Below are positions 8,574-16,513 of a DNA stretch of 64,000 bases, piece after piece. Position 1 is the stretch's first letter, and each line of letters starts with the position of its first letter. The notes under the pieces were generated by a model. The model did no database searches and was not told the origin of the DNA. It saw nothing but the letters and a program-made list of their open reading frames with translations. The stretch spans positions 1 through 64,000 of the forward strand of contig JADZEI010000011.1 in the NCBI GenBank assembly GCA_020850615.1, given 5' to 3'. Origin of the DNA: Dehalococcoidia bacterium (GTDB lineage: Bacteria; Chloroflexota; Dehalococcoidia; Tepidiformales; Tepidiformaceae). The translations under genes and the position numbers were made by a program.

Positions 8574-9508
8574 TGGAGTTCGCGGAACCGGCCGCCTTCG
8601 CGCTCGCGGGACTCGCCGTGCTGGTGCTGGTGCCGGTGCTCTGGCAGCGGCGGACGTCGGTGGCGCTCCCCTCGGCCGGGGGCATCGCGCGGGCGCGGCC
8701 GACGCTGCGCATGCGGCTGCTCACCGTGCTGCCGGTGCTGCGCGTGGCAGCCGTGGTGTTGCTCGCGGTGGCGATCGCGCGGCCGCGCATCGGCAACGCG
8801 GAAACGCTCATCCCGGCGCGGGGCGTGGACATCGCCCTCTCGCTGGACGTGTCGAGCTCGATGACGTCGGCGGACCTGGCGCCCGGGAAGAATCGCCTGG
8901 AGACGACGAAGGACGTCATCCGCGAGTTCGTGCGCAACCGGGAGAACGACCGGATCGGGCTGGTGGTGTTCCAGCAGGAGGCGCTGGCACTTTCGCCGCC
9001 GACACTGGATTACGACGCGCTCGACCGGATGATCGAGGACGTGCAGAGCGGGATCCTCCCGGACGGGACGGGCATCGGGGTGGGGCTTTCGAGCGCGCTG
9101 AACATGCTGCGCGATTCGGCCGCGGCGAGCCGGATCGTGATCCTCCTGACCGACGGCGAGCACAACGCCGACTCGATCACGCCGGAAGAGGCGGCAGGGC
9201 TCGCATCCGCGCTGAAGATCAAGGTCTACACCATCGGCGTCATCAGTCCCGGCGCGCCGGGCGGCATCGACGAGGACCGGCTGCGCGCGATCGCCGATGC
9301 GACGGGCGGGCGCTACTTCGTCGCCGACAACGAACAGGCGCTGGCGGATGTCTACGATGAGATCGGGCGGCTGGAGACGAGCCAGGTGGGCGGCGAGGTA
9401 TACGAGCGCTTCACCGAGCTGGCTCCGTGGTTCCTGGCGGCGGCCGCGAGCGTGCTGGCGGTGGACCTGCTCCTGCGGGCAACGTGGCTGCGGAGGTTGC
9501 CGGCATGA
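8573..9508 (+). CDS. batA: VWA domain protein BatA
   Basis: This 311-residue protein has two N-terminal transmembrane helices (about residues 5-22 and 50-70). A von Willebrand A domain follows, with an intact metal site DVSSSM beginning at D92, and LLTDGEHNADSITPEEA downstream. A C-terminal helix (about 285-303) closes the protein. This is the BatA arrangement of aerotolerance operons, with the VWA domain displayed on one side of the membrane. Start and stop codons overlap both neighbours. In other bacteria Bat proteins affect stress tolerance and envelope integrity; that role here is inferred from synteny. Confidence 0.92.
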   Translation: MEFAEPAAFALAGLAVLVLVPVLWQRRTSVALPSAGGIARARPTLRMRLLTVLPVLRVAAVVLLAVAIARPRIGNAETLIPARGVDIALSLDVSSSMTSADLAPGKNRLETTKDVIREFVRNRENDRIGLVVFQQEALALSPPTLDYDALDRMIEDVQSGILPDGTGIGVGLSSALNMLRDSAAASRIVILLTDGEHNADSITPEEAAGLASALKIKVYTIGVISPGAPGGIDEDRLRAIADATGGRYFVADNEQALADVYDEIGRLETSQVGGEVYERFTELAPWFLAAAASVLAVDLLLRATWLRRLPA

Positions 9509-11334
9509 GCGGCGTCAGCTTCGCGCACCCGTGGGCCCTCGGCGTCCTCGCGCTCGTCCCGGTCATCCTGGGGGCGTGGTGGTGGGGGCTGGCGCGCGGG
9601 CGGCGGCAGCTCCGCCAATTCGCGCGGCAGACGGCGCCGGGCACCGGCTACGTGACGGCGCTGCTGGTGTCGCTCGCGGTAGCGCTGGCGATCGTCGCCG
9701 CGTCCCAGCCGCGCTGGGGGACGCGCGAGTCGGCCATCCCCCGCGAGGGGTCCGAGCTCGTGGTCGTGCTCGATGTCTCGCGGTCCATGGGCGCGACCGA
9801 TGTCGAGCCGTCCCGCCTGGCGGCAGCGAAGACGGCGATCACGACGACGCTCGAACGGCTGGGCGGCGACCGCGTGGGGCTGGTCATCTTCGCCGGCAAC
9901 GCGCGCGTGCGGTTCCCGCTGACGACCGACTTCCTGGCGGCGACGCAGGTGATCTCGGCGCTCGAGACTGGGTCGGTCATCGTCGAAGGCGGGTCGAGCG
10001 CATCGCAGGGACTCGACCTGGCGCTGAGCGTGTTCGACCCGGACGCCGGCGCGGGCAAGCTGATCCTGCTGATATCGGACGGGGACGACCTCGGCGAGGA
10101 CCCGGGGGGCGCAGCCCAGCGCGTCCGGGATGCGGGCGTGGACCTGCTGGTCGCGGGCGCGGGGTCGGGCGAGGGGACGACCGTGCCGGTGCTGGACGGG
10201 CGCACGGGGACGATCGGGCCAAAGGTGGGCGTCGACGGCCAGCCGATCGTGTCGCGGCTGAACGAGACGTTCCTGCGGGCGCTGGCGACGGGGGCAGGCG
10301 GCCGCTACCTCGGATCGGACCTGGGCGTGGTGCCGGGCGCCGTCGACGGCCGGCTGAGCGCCCTCGATCGGGCGCGGTTCGCGGAGGAGACGGCCGAGTT
10401 GCCGATCGAACGCTTCCAACCGTTCGCGATCGCCGCGCTGGCACTGCTACTGCTGGGCACGCTGCTGGAACGGATGCCGCTGCCATCGCGGCGGCGGGCC
10501 GTCATGCTGGCGGGCGCGACGCTGGCGATGCTGCTGCTTTCGGGCTGCGCGACGCGCGGCCACGACCTGAACGAGCAGGCGCGCGACGCCTACGACCGCG
10601 GCGACTACGAGCGCGCGATCGAGCTGTTCACGGAGGCGCAGGCGGAGGAGCCGGACAACTTCCGGGTGACCCTGAACCTGGCGACGGCGCTCCACGCGGC
10701 GGGGCGGTTCGACGAGGCGGCGCTGGCGGCGCGCCGGGCGCTGGTCTCGCCGAGCACGGACGTGCGGAACCGGGCGCAGGCGCTGCTGGGGCACCACCGG
10801 TTCGCGCTGGGGGACCTCGAGGGCTCGCTCGACGCGTTCAAGGCGGCGCTGCTCGAAGACCCGCAGGACGAGGCGAGCCGGCACGACTACGAGGTGGTGC
10901 TGCGGCTGCTGCGGCCGGCCGACCCGGCGGAAGATCCGGGACAGGGCGACGATGTGACACCCACGCCTTCGGCGACGCAGGAGGGCGAGGGCGGTGAGGG
11001 CGAAGGCGAACAGTCCCCCGAACCCGGCGCAAGCGGCACGCCGGAGCCGGGTTCGCAGCCTGGGCCGCCCGGCCAGGGGCCGACGCAGCCGGGCGCGACG
11101 CCGGGCCAGCAGGCCCCCGGGCAGCAGGGTGGCGAACCGGGCCGGCCAGATTCGGTGTTCGAAGTGGACCAGCTGCTGGACCAGATCGACGACGAGATTG
11201 CCGTGCTGACCGAAGGCGCCGAAGAGCCGACGGCGGCGGAGGCGCTGCGCATCCTCCAGCTGCTGGCGGAACGGGAACGGATCAGCGCGATCCGGGATGC
11301 GCTGGCGGGCGGCGGGGACCCGAACGACTACTAG
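9505..11334 (+). CDS. BatB-BatC fusion: VWA domain plus lipobox-containing TPR domain
   Basis: This 609-residue protein joins two proteins that are usually separate. Residues 1-330 form BatB: two N-terminal helices, a VWA domain with intact DVSRSM at D90, and a helix near 312-326. At residue 334 an internal ATG begins a segment that looks like a lipoprotein signal peptide, with lipobox LLSGC ending at C348. TPR repeats follow (ARDAYDRGDYERAIELFTEAQ split across about 355-375), then a long Pro/Gly/Glu linker and an acidic-helical end. The TPR part corresponds to BatC. It may be made as one chain or also from the internal start at 10504. Confidence 0.88.
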   Translation: MSGVSFAHPWALGVLALVPVILGAWWWGLARGRRQLRQFARQTAPGTGYVTALLVSLAVALAIVAASQPRWGTRESAIPREGSELVVVLDVSRSMGATDVEPSRLAAAKTAITTTLERLGGDRVGLVIFAGNARVRFPLTTDFLAATQVISALETGSVIVEGGSSASQGLDLALSVFDPDAGAGKLILLISDGDDLGEDPGGAAQRVRDAGVDLLVAGAGSGEGTTVPVLDGRTGTIGPKVGVDGQPIVSRLNETFLRALATGAGGRYLGSDLGVVPGAVDGRLSALDRARFAEETAELPIERFQPFAIAALALLLLGTLLERMPLPSRRRAVMLAGATLAMLLLSGCATRGHDLNEQARDAYDRGDYERAIELFTEAQAEEPDNFRVTLNLATALHAAGRFDEAALAARRALVSPSTDVRNRAQALLGHHRFALGDLEGSLDAFKAALLEDPQDEASRHDYEVVLRLLRPADPAEDPGQGDDVTPTPSATQEGEGGEGEGEQSPEPGASGTPEPGSQPGPPGQGPTQPGATPGQQAPGQQGGEPGRPDSVFEVDQLLDQIDDEIAVLTEGAEEPTAAEALRILQLLAERERISAIRDALAGGGDPNDY

Positions 11335-11336
11335 GC

Positions 11337-11490
11337 GGCTATTGGCTATTGGCTGTTAGCTGTTGGTGCGGCGCTTCGCGGTGGCAGCTGCCTGGATAGG
11401 GCGCCGGGGCTCCTTCGAGCGGGGGTGCGCTCCCCGCAGGGCAGGCGCGGCCCCCAGGCACCAACAGCCAATAGCTAACAGCCAACAGCC
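11337..11490. mobile_element. Small element with inverted heptamer arrays and no gene
   Basis: Two 30-bp arrays of 7-nt units bound a 94-bp core. The left array (11337-11366) is built on RGCTRTT (GGCTATT, GGCTATT, GGCTGTT, AGCTGTT). The right array (11461-11490) carries the reverse complement (AACAGCC, AATAGCT and similar). The two arms differ only at the two variable purine positions. The core can fold: TGCCTGG near 11389 pairs with CCAGGCA near 11453, and GGGG-TGCGC-TCCCC lies inside. The element fills the whole gap between two convergent genes, starting 2 nt after one stop codon and ending directly before the other. Confidence 0.7.
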
Positions 11491-11736
11491 CTACGGGGCG
11501 CCGAAGGCTTCGAAGGTGAGGATGGTGAAGGTTTCGCGGATGTGGGGGATGGGGTGGATGTCGCGTTCGATGAGACGGCCGATGGCGTCGACGTCTTCGA
11601 CGTAGAGCTTGACGAGGAGGTCGTACTGGCCGGTGATGCTGTAGGCCTCGGAGAAGCTTTCGACTTCGGCGACGCGGTTGGCGACCTCGGTGACGTGGCC
11701 GGGGTCGGTCTTAATCATCAGGAAGACGGCTCGCAT
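11491..11736 (-). CDS. Stand-alone Lrp/AsnC ligand-binding (RAM) domain
   Basis: This 81-residue protein is a complete RAM (regulation of amino acid metabolism) domain without the DNA-binding half of Lrp/AsnC regulators. Typical segments are MRAVFLMIKTDPGHVTEVA, SITGQYDLLVKLYVEDVDAI and the C-terminal strand ETFTILTFEAF. Such solo domains form oligomeric rings and may bind amino acids or modulate full-length Lrp proteins. The ATG at 11736 lies exactly 7 nt after a TACAAT box, so the mRNA is probably leaderless. Its stop codon abuts the heptamer-array element at 11490. Confidence 0.9.
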   Translation of the reverse strand: MRAVFLMIKTDPGHVTEVANRVAEVESFSEAYSITGQYDLLVKLYVEDVDAIGRLIERDIHPIPHIRETFTILTFEAFGAP

Positions 11737-11742
11737 GGGAGG

Positions 11743-11748
11743 ATTGTA
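11743..11748 (-). promoter_or_regulatory. -10 box of solo Lrp-domain gene (leaderless)
   Basis: On the minus strand this reads TACAAT, ending 7 nt before the ATG at 11736. Confidence 0.6.
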
Positions 11749-12233
11749 GCGGCCGGGGGGCGGGTTCGGCGCGGTCAGTCCGCCCGGGGGCAAGGTCGCG
11801 GGCGGGCGGCTACACTGCGGCGATGGAACGGGTGGGGCTCGGGAGCTCGGGGATCGCGGTGACCGCCCGGCTCGCGGCGCGATGGGCGTGCCCCTGCTGC
11901 GGGCATGTCGAGCGCTGCCGCGGGGCGGCCGGGCCTGCTGCGCGGCCCGGCTGGTCCCGGGGGGCGGACGAGCGCTTGCTCACGCGCGCGCTACTGATGG
12001 CGAGGCCGGGCTCGGCGGACTACCGCTGCGCGGCGCCTGGGCCGCCGCTACCGCTCGGCCGCCGTCTCAAGCATGGCCGGCAGCTGGGCCACCGTGGGCG
12101 AACGCGCGCGCAGCTTCACGGCAGAGCTCACACCATCCCGCGTGGGGGCGCGGCCGGTCGCTCGTCAGCGCTTTCGCCATCGAACCGGCCACGACGATGA
12201 ACTGGGCGTCGGCGATGCGGGCCTCCGGGTCGG
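11749..12233. other. 485-nt gap: possible gene remnant and dispersed repeat
   Basis: No complete gene is supported here. A TACACT box at 11811-11816 ends 7 nt before an ATG at 11823 that opens MERVGLGSSGIAVT, which vaguely resembles the N-terminus of an aldo-keto reductase. The frame then runs into repeat sequence and loses any family resemblance. A 28-nt repeat at 11972-11999 (core GCGCTTGCTCACGCGCG) is nearly identical to 22770-22797. On the minus strand, 12060-12230 contains an open stretch with one CxxC and no start or ribosome site. A decayed gene broken by a repeat is the likeliest reading. Confidence 0.35.
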
Positions 12234-12545
12234 TCAGCCAGCCCTATCGGCGGCCTCCGCGGGCCCGGCCCGGCCGCTGATTATGCGGAGGGCGGGCTCT
12301 TCGCAGGGCTCGGCGGCGCGCTCTGCCGCTTCGAAGTACGGGCTGCCACATTCGCGGCAGAAGTGGGCGAGCTTCAGCTCGTCCGGGTCGTCGGGCAGGG
12401 TGGCGTGGCAGCTGGGGCAATCCCAGACCATGCTGCCGCCGCACTGCGAGCAGAAGCCGTAGCACTCGGCCGGGCGGGTGGGGTAGCCAAAGGAACCGAG
12501 GTGGTCGGCGGCGCACTTGCCAACGCCGCGGGCGCGTTGCTCCAC
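12234..12545 (-). CDS. Zinc-ribbon protein
   Basis: This protein of 103 residues has three Cys pairs: CSQC, CPSC and CREC, with a further Cys at positions 28 and 32. They probably form one or two zinc ribbons. There is no membrane segment. The GTG start at 12545 has AGGAG 7 nt upstream. The last 15 residues are Ala/Gly/Arg-rich and may be eroded, because the gene ends next to the gap described above. Function is unknown; such small ribbons often serve as adaptor or nucleic-acid-binding modules. Confidence 0.65.
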   Translation of the reverse strand: MEQRARGVGKCAADHLGSFGYPTRPAECYGFCSQCGGSMVWDCPSCHATLPDDPDELKLAHFCRECGSPYFEAAERAAEPCEEPALRIISGRAGPAEAADRAG

Positions 12546-12649
12546 GGTGACACTCCTGGAGGGGTACCGCGAGCGTGCCAGCGGTGGCGTTGCGCGGGTG
12601 CCACGCCGCCGGGGCAGGTCTTACGGTTCCGGCGCAATCGCCCGGTGGG

Positions 12650-13114
12650 TTATTCGAAGATCCAGCGGTCCGTGTCGCGGGCCCAGCCCTGGACTTCGCC
12701 GGGCTGGAAGAAGAGGTCGATCTCGCGGGCGGCGCTGGCCTCGCCGTCGCTGGCGTGCACGAGGTTGCGGCCGCGTTCGAGGCCGAAGTCGCCGCGGATG
12801 GTGCCGGGGGCAGCCTGGGCCGGGTCGGTGGCGCCGATGGTGGCGCGGACGACGCTGATGGCGCTCGTGCCTTCGAGGACGGCGGCGATGACCGGCGAAC
12901 TGCTGATGTATTCGACCAGCCCGGCGAAGAAGGGCTTGCCATCGTGCTCGGCGTAGTGGCGCTTCGCCAGCGCCTCGTCGATCTGGATGAGCTTGAGCCC
13001 GGCGATGCGCAGGCCCTTGCGCTCGAAGCGCTGCAGGACTTCGCCGGCGAGGCCGCGCTGCATGGCATCGGGCTTCACGAGGATGAGGGTGCGTTCGCGT
13101 GCGGTGGTGTCCAT
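12650..13114 (-). CDS. ndk: Nucleoside diphosphate kinase
   Basis: This 154-residue enzyme transfers the gamma phosphate of ATP to nucleoside diphosphates through a phosphohistidine. The active-site segment NLVHASDG places the catalytic residue at H120. The N-terminal [14 protein letters not shown] and [11 protein letters not shown] segments are typical. Length is normal for the family. The gene lies 12 nt after tsaB on the same strand, so tsaE-tsaB-ndk may form one transcript. Confidence 0.97.
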   Translation of the reverse strand: MDTTARERTLILVKPDAMQRGLAGEVLQRFERKGLRIAGLKLIQIDEALAKRHYAEHDGKPFFAGLVEYISSSPVIAAVLEGTSAISVVRATIGATDPAQAAPGTIRGDFGLERGRNLVHASDGEASAAREIDLFFQPGEVQGWARDTDRWIFE

Positions 13115-13125
13115 GTCGTCCTCCG

Positions 13126-13758
13126 TCAGCCGGCTGCCACGTGGCGGGCGCGCGGCCGTGTGATGTTGGGTTCGCGAAGGTAGAGGGCTTCGACGCCGGG
13201 GCGGGCGCGGTCGCCGAGGATCGCGGGTGCGATGCTGAGCAGGCCGCGTAAACAGCGCTGCCCGGCGCTGACTTCGATGCCGCCGTGGGCGCCCGCGCCT
13301 TCGCCGGCGAAGACGCCGAGCCCGGCGAGGTCCGTGGCGGGCAGGATGCCCGGGGTGCCGGTGAGCTCGCCGCCCGCGAAGCGCTGGGCCGCGAACTCCT
13401 GGCGGCCGACCGGGTGGACGGCTGTCCCTTCGGCGATGCCATCGTCCGCGGCGGCGGCCGCGACGGCGGCGAGCGTGGTCACACCGAAGACGGGCACATC
13501 GCGGCTGAGCGCGAGGCCTTCGGCGGTGGCGATGCCGACCCGCAGCCCTGCATAGCTGCCGGGGCCGCTGATGGCCACGACCGCGCGGAGCTGGTCGAGC
13601 GCGTCGCCGGCGAAGTCGCGGAGGGCGGGCAGAAGCAGGGTGGACTGGGATTGGGGCGCGGCGAGCTCGGTCACGCGGGTGCGGCCGTCCGCAGCATCGA
13701 AACAGGCAAGGGCGATCGCCTCGCTCGACGCGGTGTCGATCGCGAGAATGATGCTCAC
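13126..13758 (-). CDS. tsaB: tRNA threonylcarbamoyladenosine biosynthesis protein TsaB
   Basis: This 210-residue protein belongs to the ASKHA fold (M22-like). It works with TsaD and TsaE to place the t6A modification at position 37 of ANN-reading tRNAs. It starts with [17 protein letters not shown] and carries [22 protein letters not shown], split around residue 75, both family hallmarks. The GTG start at 13758 overlaps the tsaE stop codon as GTGA, giving coupled translation. tsaD is not in the window. Confidence 0.93.
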   Translation of the reverse strand: MSIILAIDTASSEAIALACFDAADGRTRVTELAAPQSQSTLLLPALRDFAGDALDQLRAVVAISGPGSYAGLRVGIATAEGLALSRDVPVFGVTTLAAVAAAAADDGIAEGTAVHPVGRQEFAAQRFAGGELTGTPGILPATDLAGLGVFAGEGAGAHGGIEVSAGQRCLRGLLSIAPAILGDRARPGVEALYLREPNITRPRARHVAAG

Positions 13759-14228
13759 GCCGCCTGGATGGACTGGACGAGCTCCTCGCCGCGGGGGCCG
13801 CGGGGGAGGAAGCGGAGCTTGCGCTGGCGGTCCATGTCGCCGTACCGGAGCTCGATGACAAGGCCATCGCCGGGGAGGAGCTCGGCACCGCGCTCGGGCC
13901 ATTCGATGACGAGCACGCCCTTTTCGGCGTAGTCCCAGAGCCCGAGGTCGTCGAGCTCTTCGACGTCCTCGATGCGGTAGAGGTCGACGTGGTAGAGCTG
14001 TTCGCGGCCGGCGTATTCGTTCATGAGGACGAAGGAGGGGCTGTTGACCTGGGAGCCGCACTCGAGGCCGCGGCCGATACCCTGGGTGAGGCAGGTCTTG
14101 CCGGTGCCGAGGTCGCCACTGAGCAGGACGACGTCGCCCTTGCGAAGGGCGCGCCCGAGGCGCTCGCCGATGCCGCGGGTCTCTTCCTCGCCAGTGGTTG
14201 CGAGTTCAAATGCGTGCTGCTCTGCCAT
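13755..14228 (-). CDS. tsaE: tRNA threonylcarbamoyladenosine biosynthesis ATPase TsaE
   Basis: This 157-residue P-loop ATPase regulates the TsaB-TsaD complex in t6A synthesis. Walker A is [10 protein letters not shown]. The conserved [10 protein letters not shown] and [21 protein letters not shown] segments follow; the latter contains the Walker B-like Asp. A TATACT box at 14236-14241 ends 8 nt before the ATG, so the leader is at most 1 nt. It is translationally coupled to tsaB, the standard arrangement. Confidence 0.95.
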   Translation of the reverse strand: MAEQHAFELATTGEEETRGIGERLGRALRKGDVVLLSGDLGTGKTCLTQGIGRGLECGSQVNSPSFVLMNEYAGREQLYHVDLYRIEDVEELDDLGLWDYAEKGVLVIEWPERGAELLPGDGLVIELRYGDMDRQRKLRFLPRGPRGEELVQSIQAA

Positions 14229-14235
14229 GGAAATC

Positions 14236-14241
14236 AGTATA
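14236..14241 (-). promoter_or_regulatory. -10 box of tsaE (near-leaderless)
   Basis: Minus strand TATACT, ending 8 nt before the tsaE ATG at 14228. Confidence 0.6.
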
Positions 14242-14309
14242 GGCAGGGGTGCCGTTACGCCCTAACGGGAAAAAAGGCGGCCTGCGAGTGGCGCCGACGG
14301 CCCGCAGGC

Positions 14310-16001
14310 TCACCCTGCCGCGGCGGTGGACGAGGCGAGGATACGGTCGTTGTCGATGGCCGCGATGGCACAGCGGGTGTGCTGGAAGACGTTCCCCGGG
14401 CCAAGCAGGTCGAGGATTCCGAAGCGTTCGAGGGATAGGTGCACGGCGGGCTGGATCGCGGTCAGGATGATCCGGCCACCGCAGCGCTGGTGGTGCTCGA
14501 TCACGCCTTCGAGGGTAAGCAGCCCGGACGCGTCAATGTGGTCGACGTCCTTCATGCGCAGGATCAGCGGCCGGCCATCGGCGCCAAACAGGTGGAGGAG
14601 CTGGTATTCCATGGTTGCCACGCTGTGGAACGACAACACGCCCTCGGCGCTGAAGAATGCGATATCGGGGCGTGAACGGATCAGGCCGGCGAGCTCGGGC
14701 GAGACTTCGCGGATGCGGCCCGTGTCGTCGGGCAGGAGCTCCCGGGCGGCCGGGAGCCGTACCAGCTGGCGGAGCAGCAGGGCCATGGAAGCGAGCACGC
14801 CGAATCCGATCGCATAGGTGAGGTCGAAGAGCAGCGTGATCGCCGCCGTGCCAGCAAGGACCACGGCGTCGGCGCGAGAGGCCTTCCGGAGGAGGCGGGC
14901 GACTTCCGGGGCTTCGGCGATGTTCCAGGCGACGACGACCAGGATGCCGGCGAGGGCAGCCATGGGCACCCGGCCGGCGACACCTCCAAGCAGCAGGGTG
15001 GCGATGAGGACGGTCACGGAGTGGACCACCGCCGAGAGGCGGCTGCTCGCGCCATGCCGGATCCCGGCGGCCGTGCGCGCGATCGCGGCCGTGGCGGGCA
15101 CGCCACCGAAAAAGGCGACCGCGAGGTTCCCGAGCCCCTGCCCGCGCAGCTCGCGGTCGGGTTCGTGGCGCTCCAGCGAGCCGGACATGCCATCGGCGAC
15201 GACCGCGCTGAGCAGCGATTCGATGCCTGCGAGGACGGCGACCGAGAACGCGAGCGGCAGGAGGTCGATGAACAACCCGGCGTCGAGGAACGCTGCCGAC
15301 GGGCGCGGCAGCGATTGGGGAATCGCCCCGTAGCGGCTTTCGACGGTGGCGACATCGAGGTCGAGCAGTGCGACGGCGGCGGTCATGCCGACGACGGCGA
15401 CGAGCGGCCCGGGCACAGCGCGTACCCGGGGCAGGCGGGGCCAGGCGACGAGCAGGAGCACGGTCGCGGCGGCGAGCGCGGGCGTCACCGCACCGGCCGT
15501 GCCGAGCTGGGCGACGGTGTCGAAGAGCCGCTCATGGAAGGTCTCGAGCGAGGGGTCGGTGCCTGTGACGCCCAGCAGGTTGTTGAGCTGGCCGAAGGCG
15601 ATCGAGAGCGCGATGCCCGCCGTGAAGCCAACAACCACCGTTCCGGGGATGTACCGGACGAGCCGTCCGGCGCGGAGCGCGGCCAGGACGAGGAGGATCG
15701 CCCCGGAGAGGAGGGCAAGCGCGGGGAGGGCATCGGCGCCGTGGGAGATGACGGCGTGGTTGAGCACAGGCACGAGCGCAGCCGTGGGGCCGGTCACGTT
15801 GTAGCGCGACCCGCCGAAGATCGCCGCCACGGCGCCCGCGAACACCGCGGTGTACAGCCCGGAAACGGGCGAAACGCCAACTGCCACGGCCAGCGCGATC
15901 GAAAGCGGAAGGGCGATCGTCCCGACGACGACGCCGCTGAGCAGGTTCGCGCGGATGTTCGGGATGGTGGTGAGGGGCGCGAGGAGGGGCGAGGCCAGCA
16001 A
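14310..16001 (-). CDS. SulP-family anion transporter with STAS domain
   Basis: This 563-residue inner-membrane protein has about 12-14 hydrophobic helices. The SulP signature lies in ALAVAVGVSPVSGLYTAVFAG and FGGSRYNVTGPTAA near the N-terminus. A cytoplasmic STAS domain occupies the last 130 residues (LILRMKDVDHIDASGL, the anti-sigma-antagonist-like strand). Substrates in the family are sulfate, bicarbonate or dicarboxylates; the sequence does not choose. The start appears to be TTG at 16001. It is divergent from an ArsR regulator 91 nt away, so the transporter may be under its control, perhaps carrying a toxic oxyanion or bicarbonate. Confidence 0.92.
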   Translation of the reverse strand: MLASPLLAPLTTIPNIRANLLSGVVVGTIALPLSIALAVAVGVSPVSGLYTAVFAGAVAAIFGGSRYNVTGPTAALVPVLNHAVISHGADALPALALLSGAILLVLAALRAGRLVRYIPGTVVVGFTAGIALSIAFGQLNNLLGVTGTDPSLETFHERLFDTVAQLGTAGAVTPALAAATVLLLVAWPRLPRVRAVPGPLVAVVGMTAAVALLDLDVATVESRYGAIPQSLPRPSAAFLDAGLFIDLLPLAFSVAVLAGIESLLSAVVADGMSGSLERHEPDRELRGQGLGNLAVAFFGGVPATAAIARTAAGIRHGASSRLSAVVHSVTVLIATLLLGGVAGRVPMAALAGILVVVAWNIAEAPEVARLLRKASRADAVVLAGTAAITLLFDLTYAIGFGVLASMALLLRQLVRLPAARELLPDDTGRIREVSPELAGLIRSRPDIAFFSAEGVLSFHSVATMEYQLLHLFGADGRPLILRMKDVDHIDASGLLTLEGVIEHHQRCGGRIILTAIQPAVHLSLERFGILDLLGPGNVFQHTRCAIAAIDNDRILASSTAAAG

Positions 16002-16020
16002 GCGGTGACCGTACCTTCGT

Positions 16021-16050
16021 TTGTGTTATATGCGAAGTTTCGAAGATATT
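16021..16050 (+). promoter_or_regulatory. Promoter and candidate ArsR operator
   Basis: TTGTGT at 16021-16026 and GATATT at 16045-16050 (spacer 18 nt) form a plausible promoter for the arsR-like gene. Within it ATATGCGAAG...CGAAGATAT contains the palindrome CGAA-GT-TTCG flanked by ATAT on both sides, the kind of site bound by ArsR repressors. It lies between the two divergent genes and could control both. Confidence 0.45.
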
Positions 16051-16092
16051 GAGATAGCAAGCAAGCCCGGGGCGCGGTACGCTGGCCCTACC

Positions 16093-16407
16093 GTGGAAAC
16101 GCTCCAGGAATTCAAAGCCGACCTCTTTCGCACGCTGGCGAACCCGACGCGCGTGCGAATCATGGAGCTGCTTCGACTGGCCGGCAGCCTGACCGTGAGC
16201 GAGCTCCAGCAGCGGCTCGAGATCGAGTCATCGAATGTGTCGCAGCACCTGGCCATCCTGCGTGCGCGCGGGCTCGTGACGACGCGGCGCGAGGGGACGA
16301 GCATCTGGTACGCGGTGGCGGACCCGGCGATCTTCGACCTGCTGGACGCCGCCCGGGCGGTGTTCGAGCACCAGCTCGAGGCGCGGACGCGGCTGCTGGC
16401 CGAGTAG
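16093..16407 (+). CDS. ArsR-family transcriptional regulator
   Basis: This small winged-helix repressor of about 104 residues has the typical ArsR core: FKADLFRTLANPTRVRIMEL, then SNVSQHLAILRARGLVTTRREG and the wing. The metal-binding ELCVCDL motif of ArsR/SmtB metal sensors is replaced by LTVSELQQRL, with no cysteine. It probably senses something other than arsenite or does so elsewhere. I prefer the GTG at 16093 because the candidate promoter covers an upstream in-frame ATG at 16030, which would otherwise be the start. It is divergent from the SulP transporter. Confidence 0.88.
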   Translation: METLQEFKADLFRTLANPTRVRIMELLRLAGSLTVSELQQRLEIESSNVSQHLAILRARGLVTTRREGTSIWYAVADPAIFDLLDAARAVFEHQLEARTRLLAE

Positions 16408-16439
16408 GAATCGCCCGGGCCAGGGCCGCGAGGCGCGCG

Positions 16440-16480
16440 AAAAAGACGACGCGGGCGCCCCGTTCCCGGAGACGCCCGCG
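16440..16480 (-). terminator. Intrinsic terminator of the alcohol dehydrogenase gene
   Basis: Read on the minus strand, a GC stem CGCGGGCG/CGCCCGCG (16450-16457 with 16473-16480) is followed by GTCGTCTTTTT. It lies 30 nt beyond the dehydrogenase stop codon, with a heptamer array in between. Confidence 0.7.
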
Positions 16481-16483
16481 CGT

Positions 16484-16511
16484 GGCCGATGGCCGATGGC
16501 CGGTGGCCGAA
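16484..16511. repeat. Solo heptamer array, unit GGCCGAT
   Basis: Four 7-nt units: GGCCGAT, GGCCGAT, GGCCGGT, GGCCGAA. It abuts the stop codon (16514) of the alcohol dehydrogenase and precedes its terminator. No inverted partner array is visible nearby. Confidence 0.75.
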
Positions 16512-16513
16512 CG

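Noticed and set aside
11337-11490. Heptamer arrays as a CRISPR array
   Set aside because: Units are 7 nt and contiguous with no spacers, and no cas genes are in the window. No CRISPR array was seen anywhere in the sequence.
12060-12233. Minus-strand frame with WCELC next to the zinc-ribbon gene
   Set aside because: It is separated from the zinc-ribbon gene by stop codons in the shared frame, has no ribosome site or box, and matches no family; treated as part of the gap.
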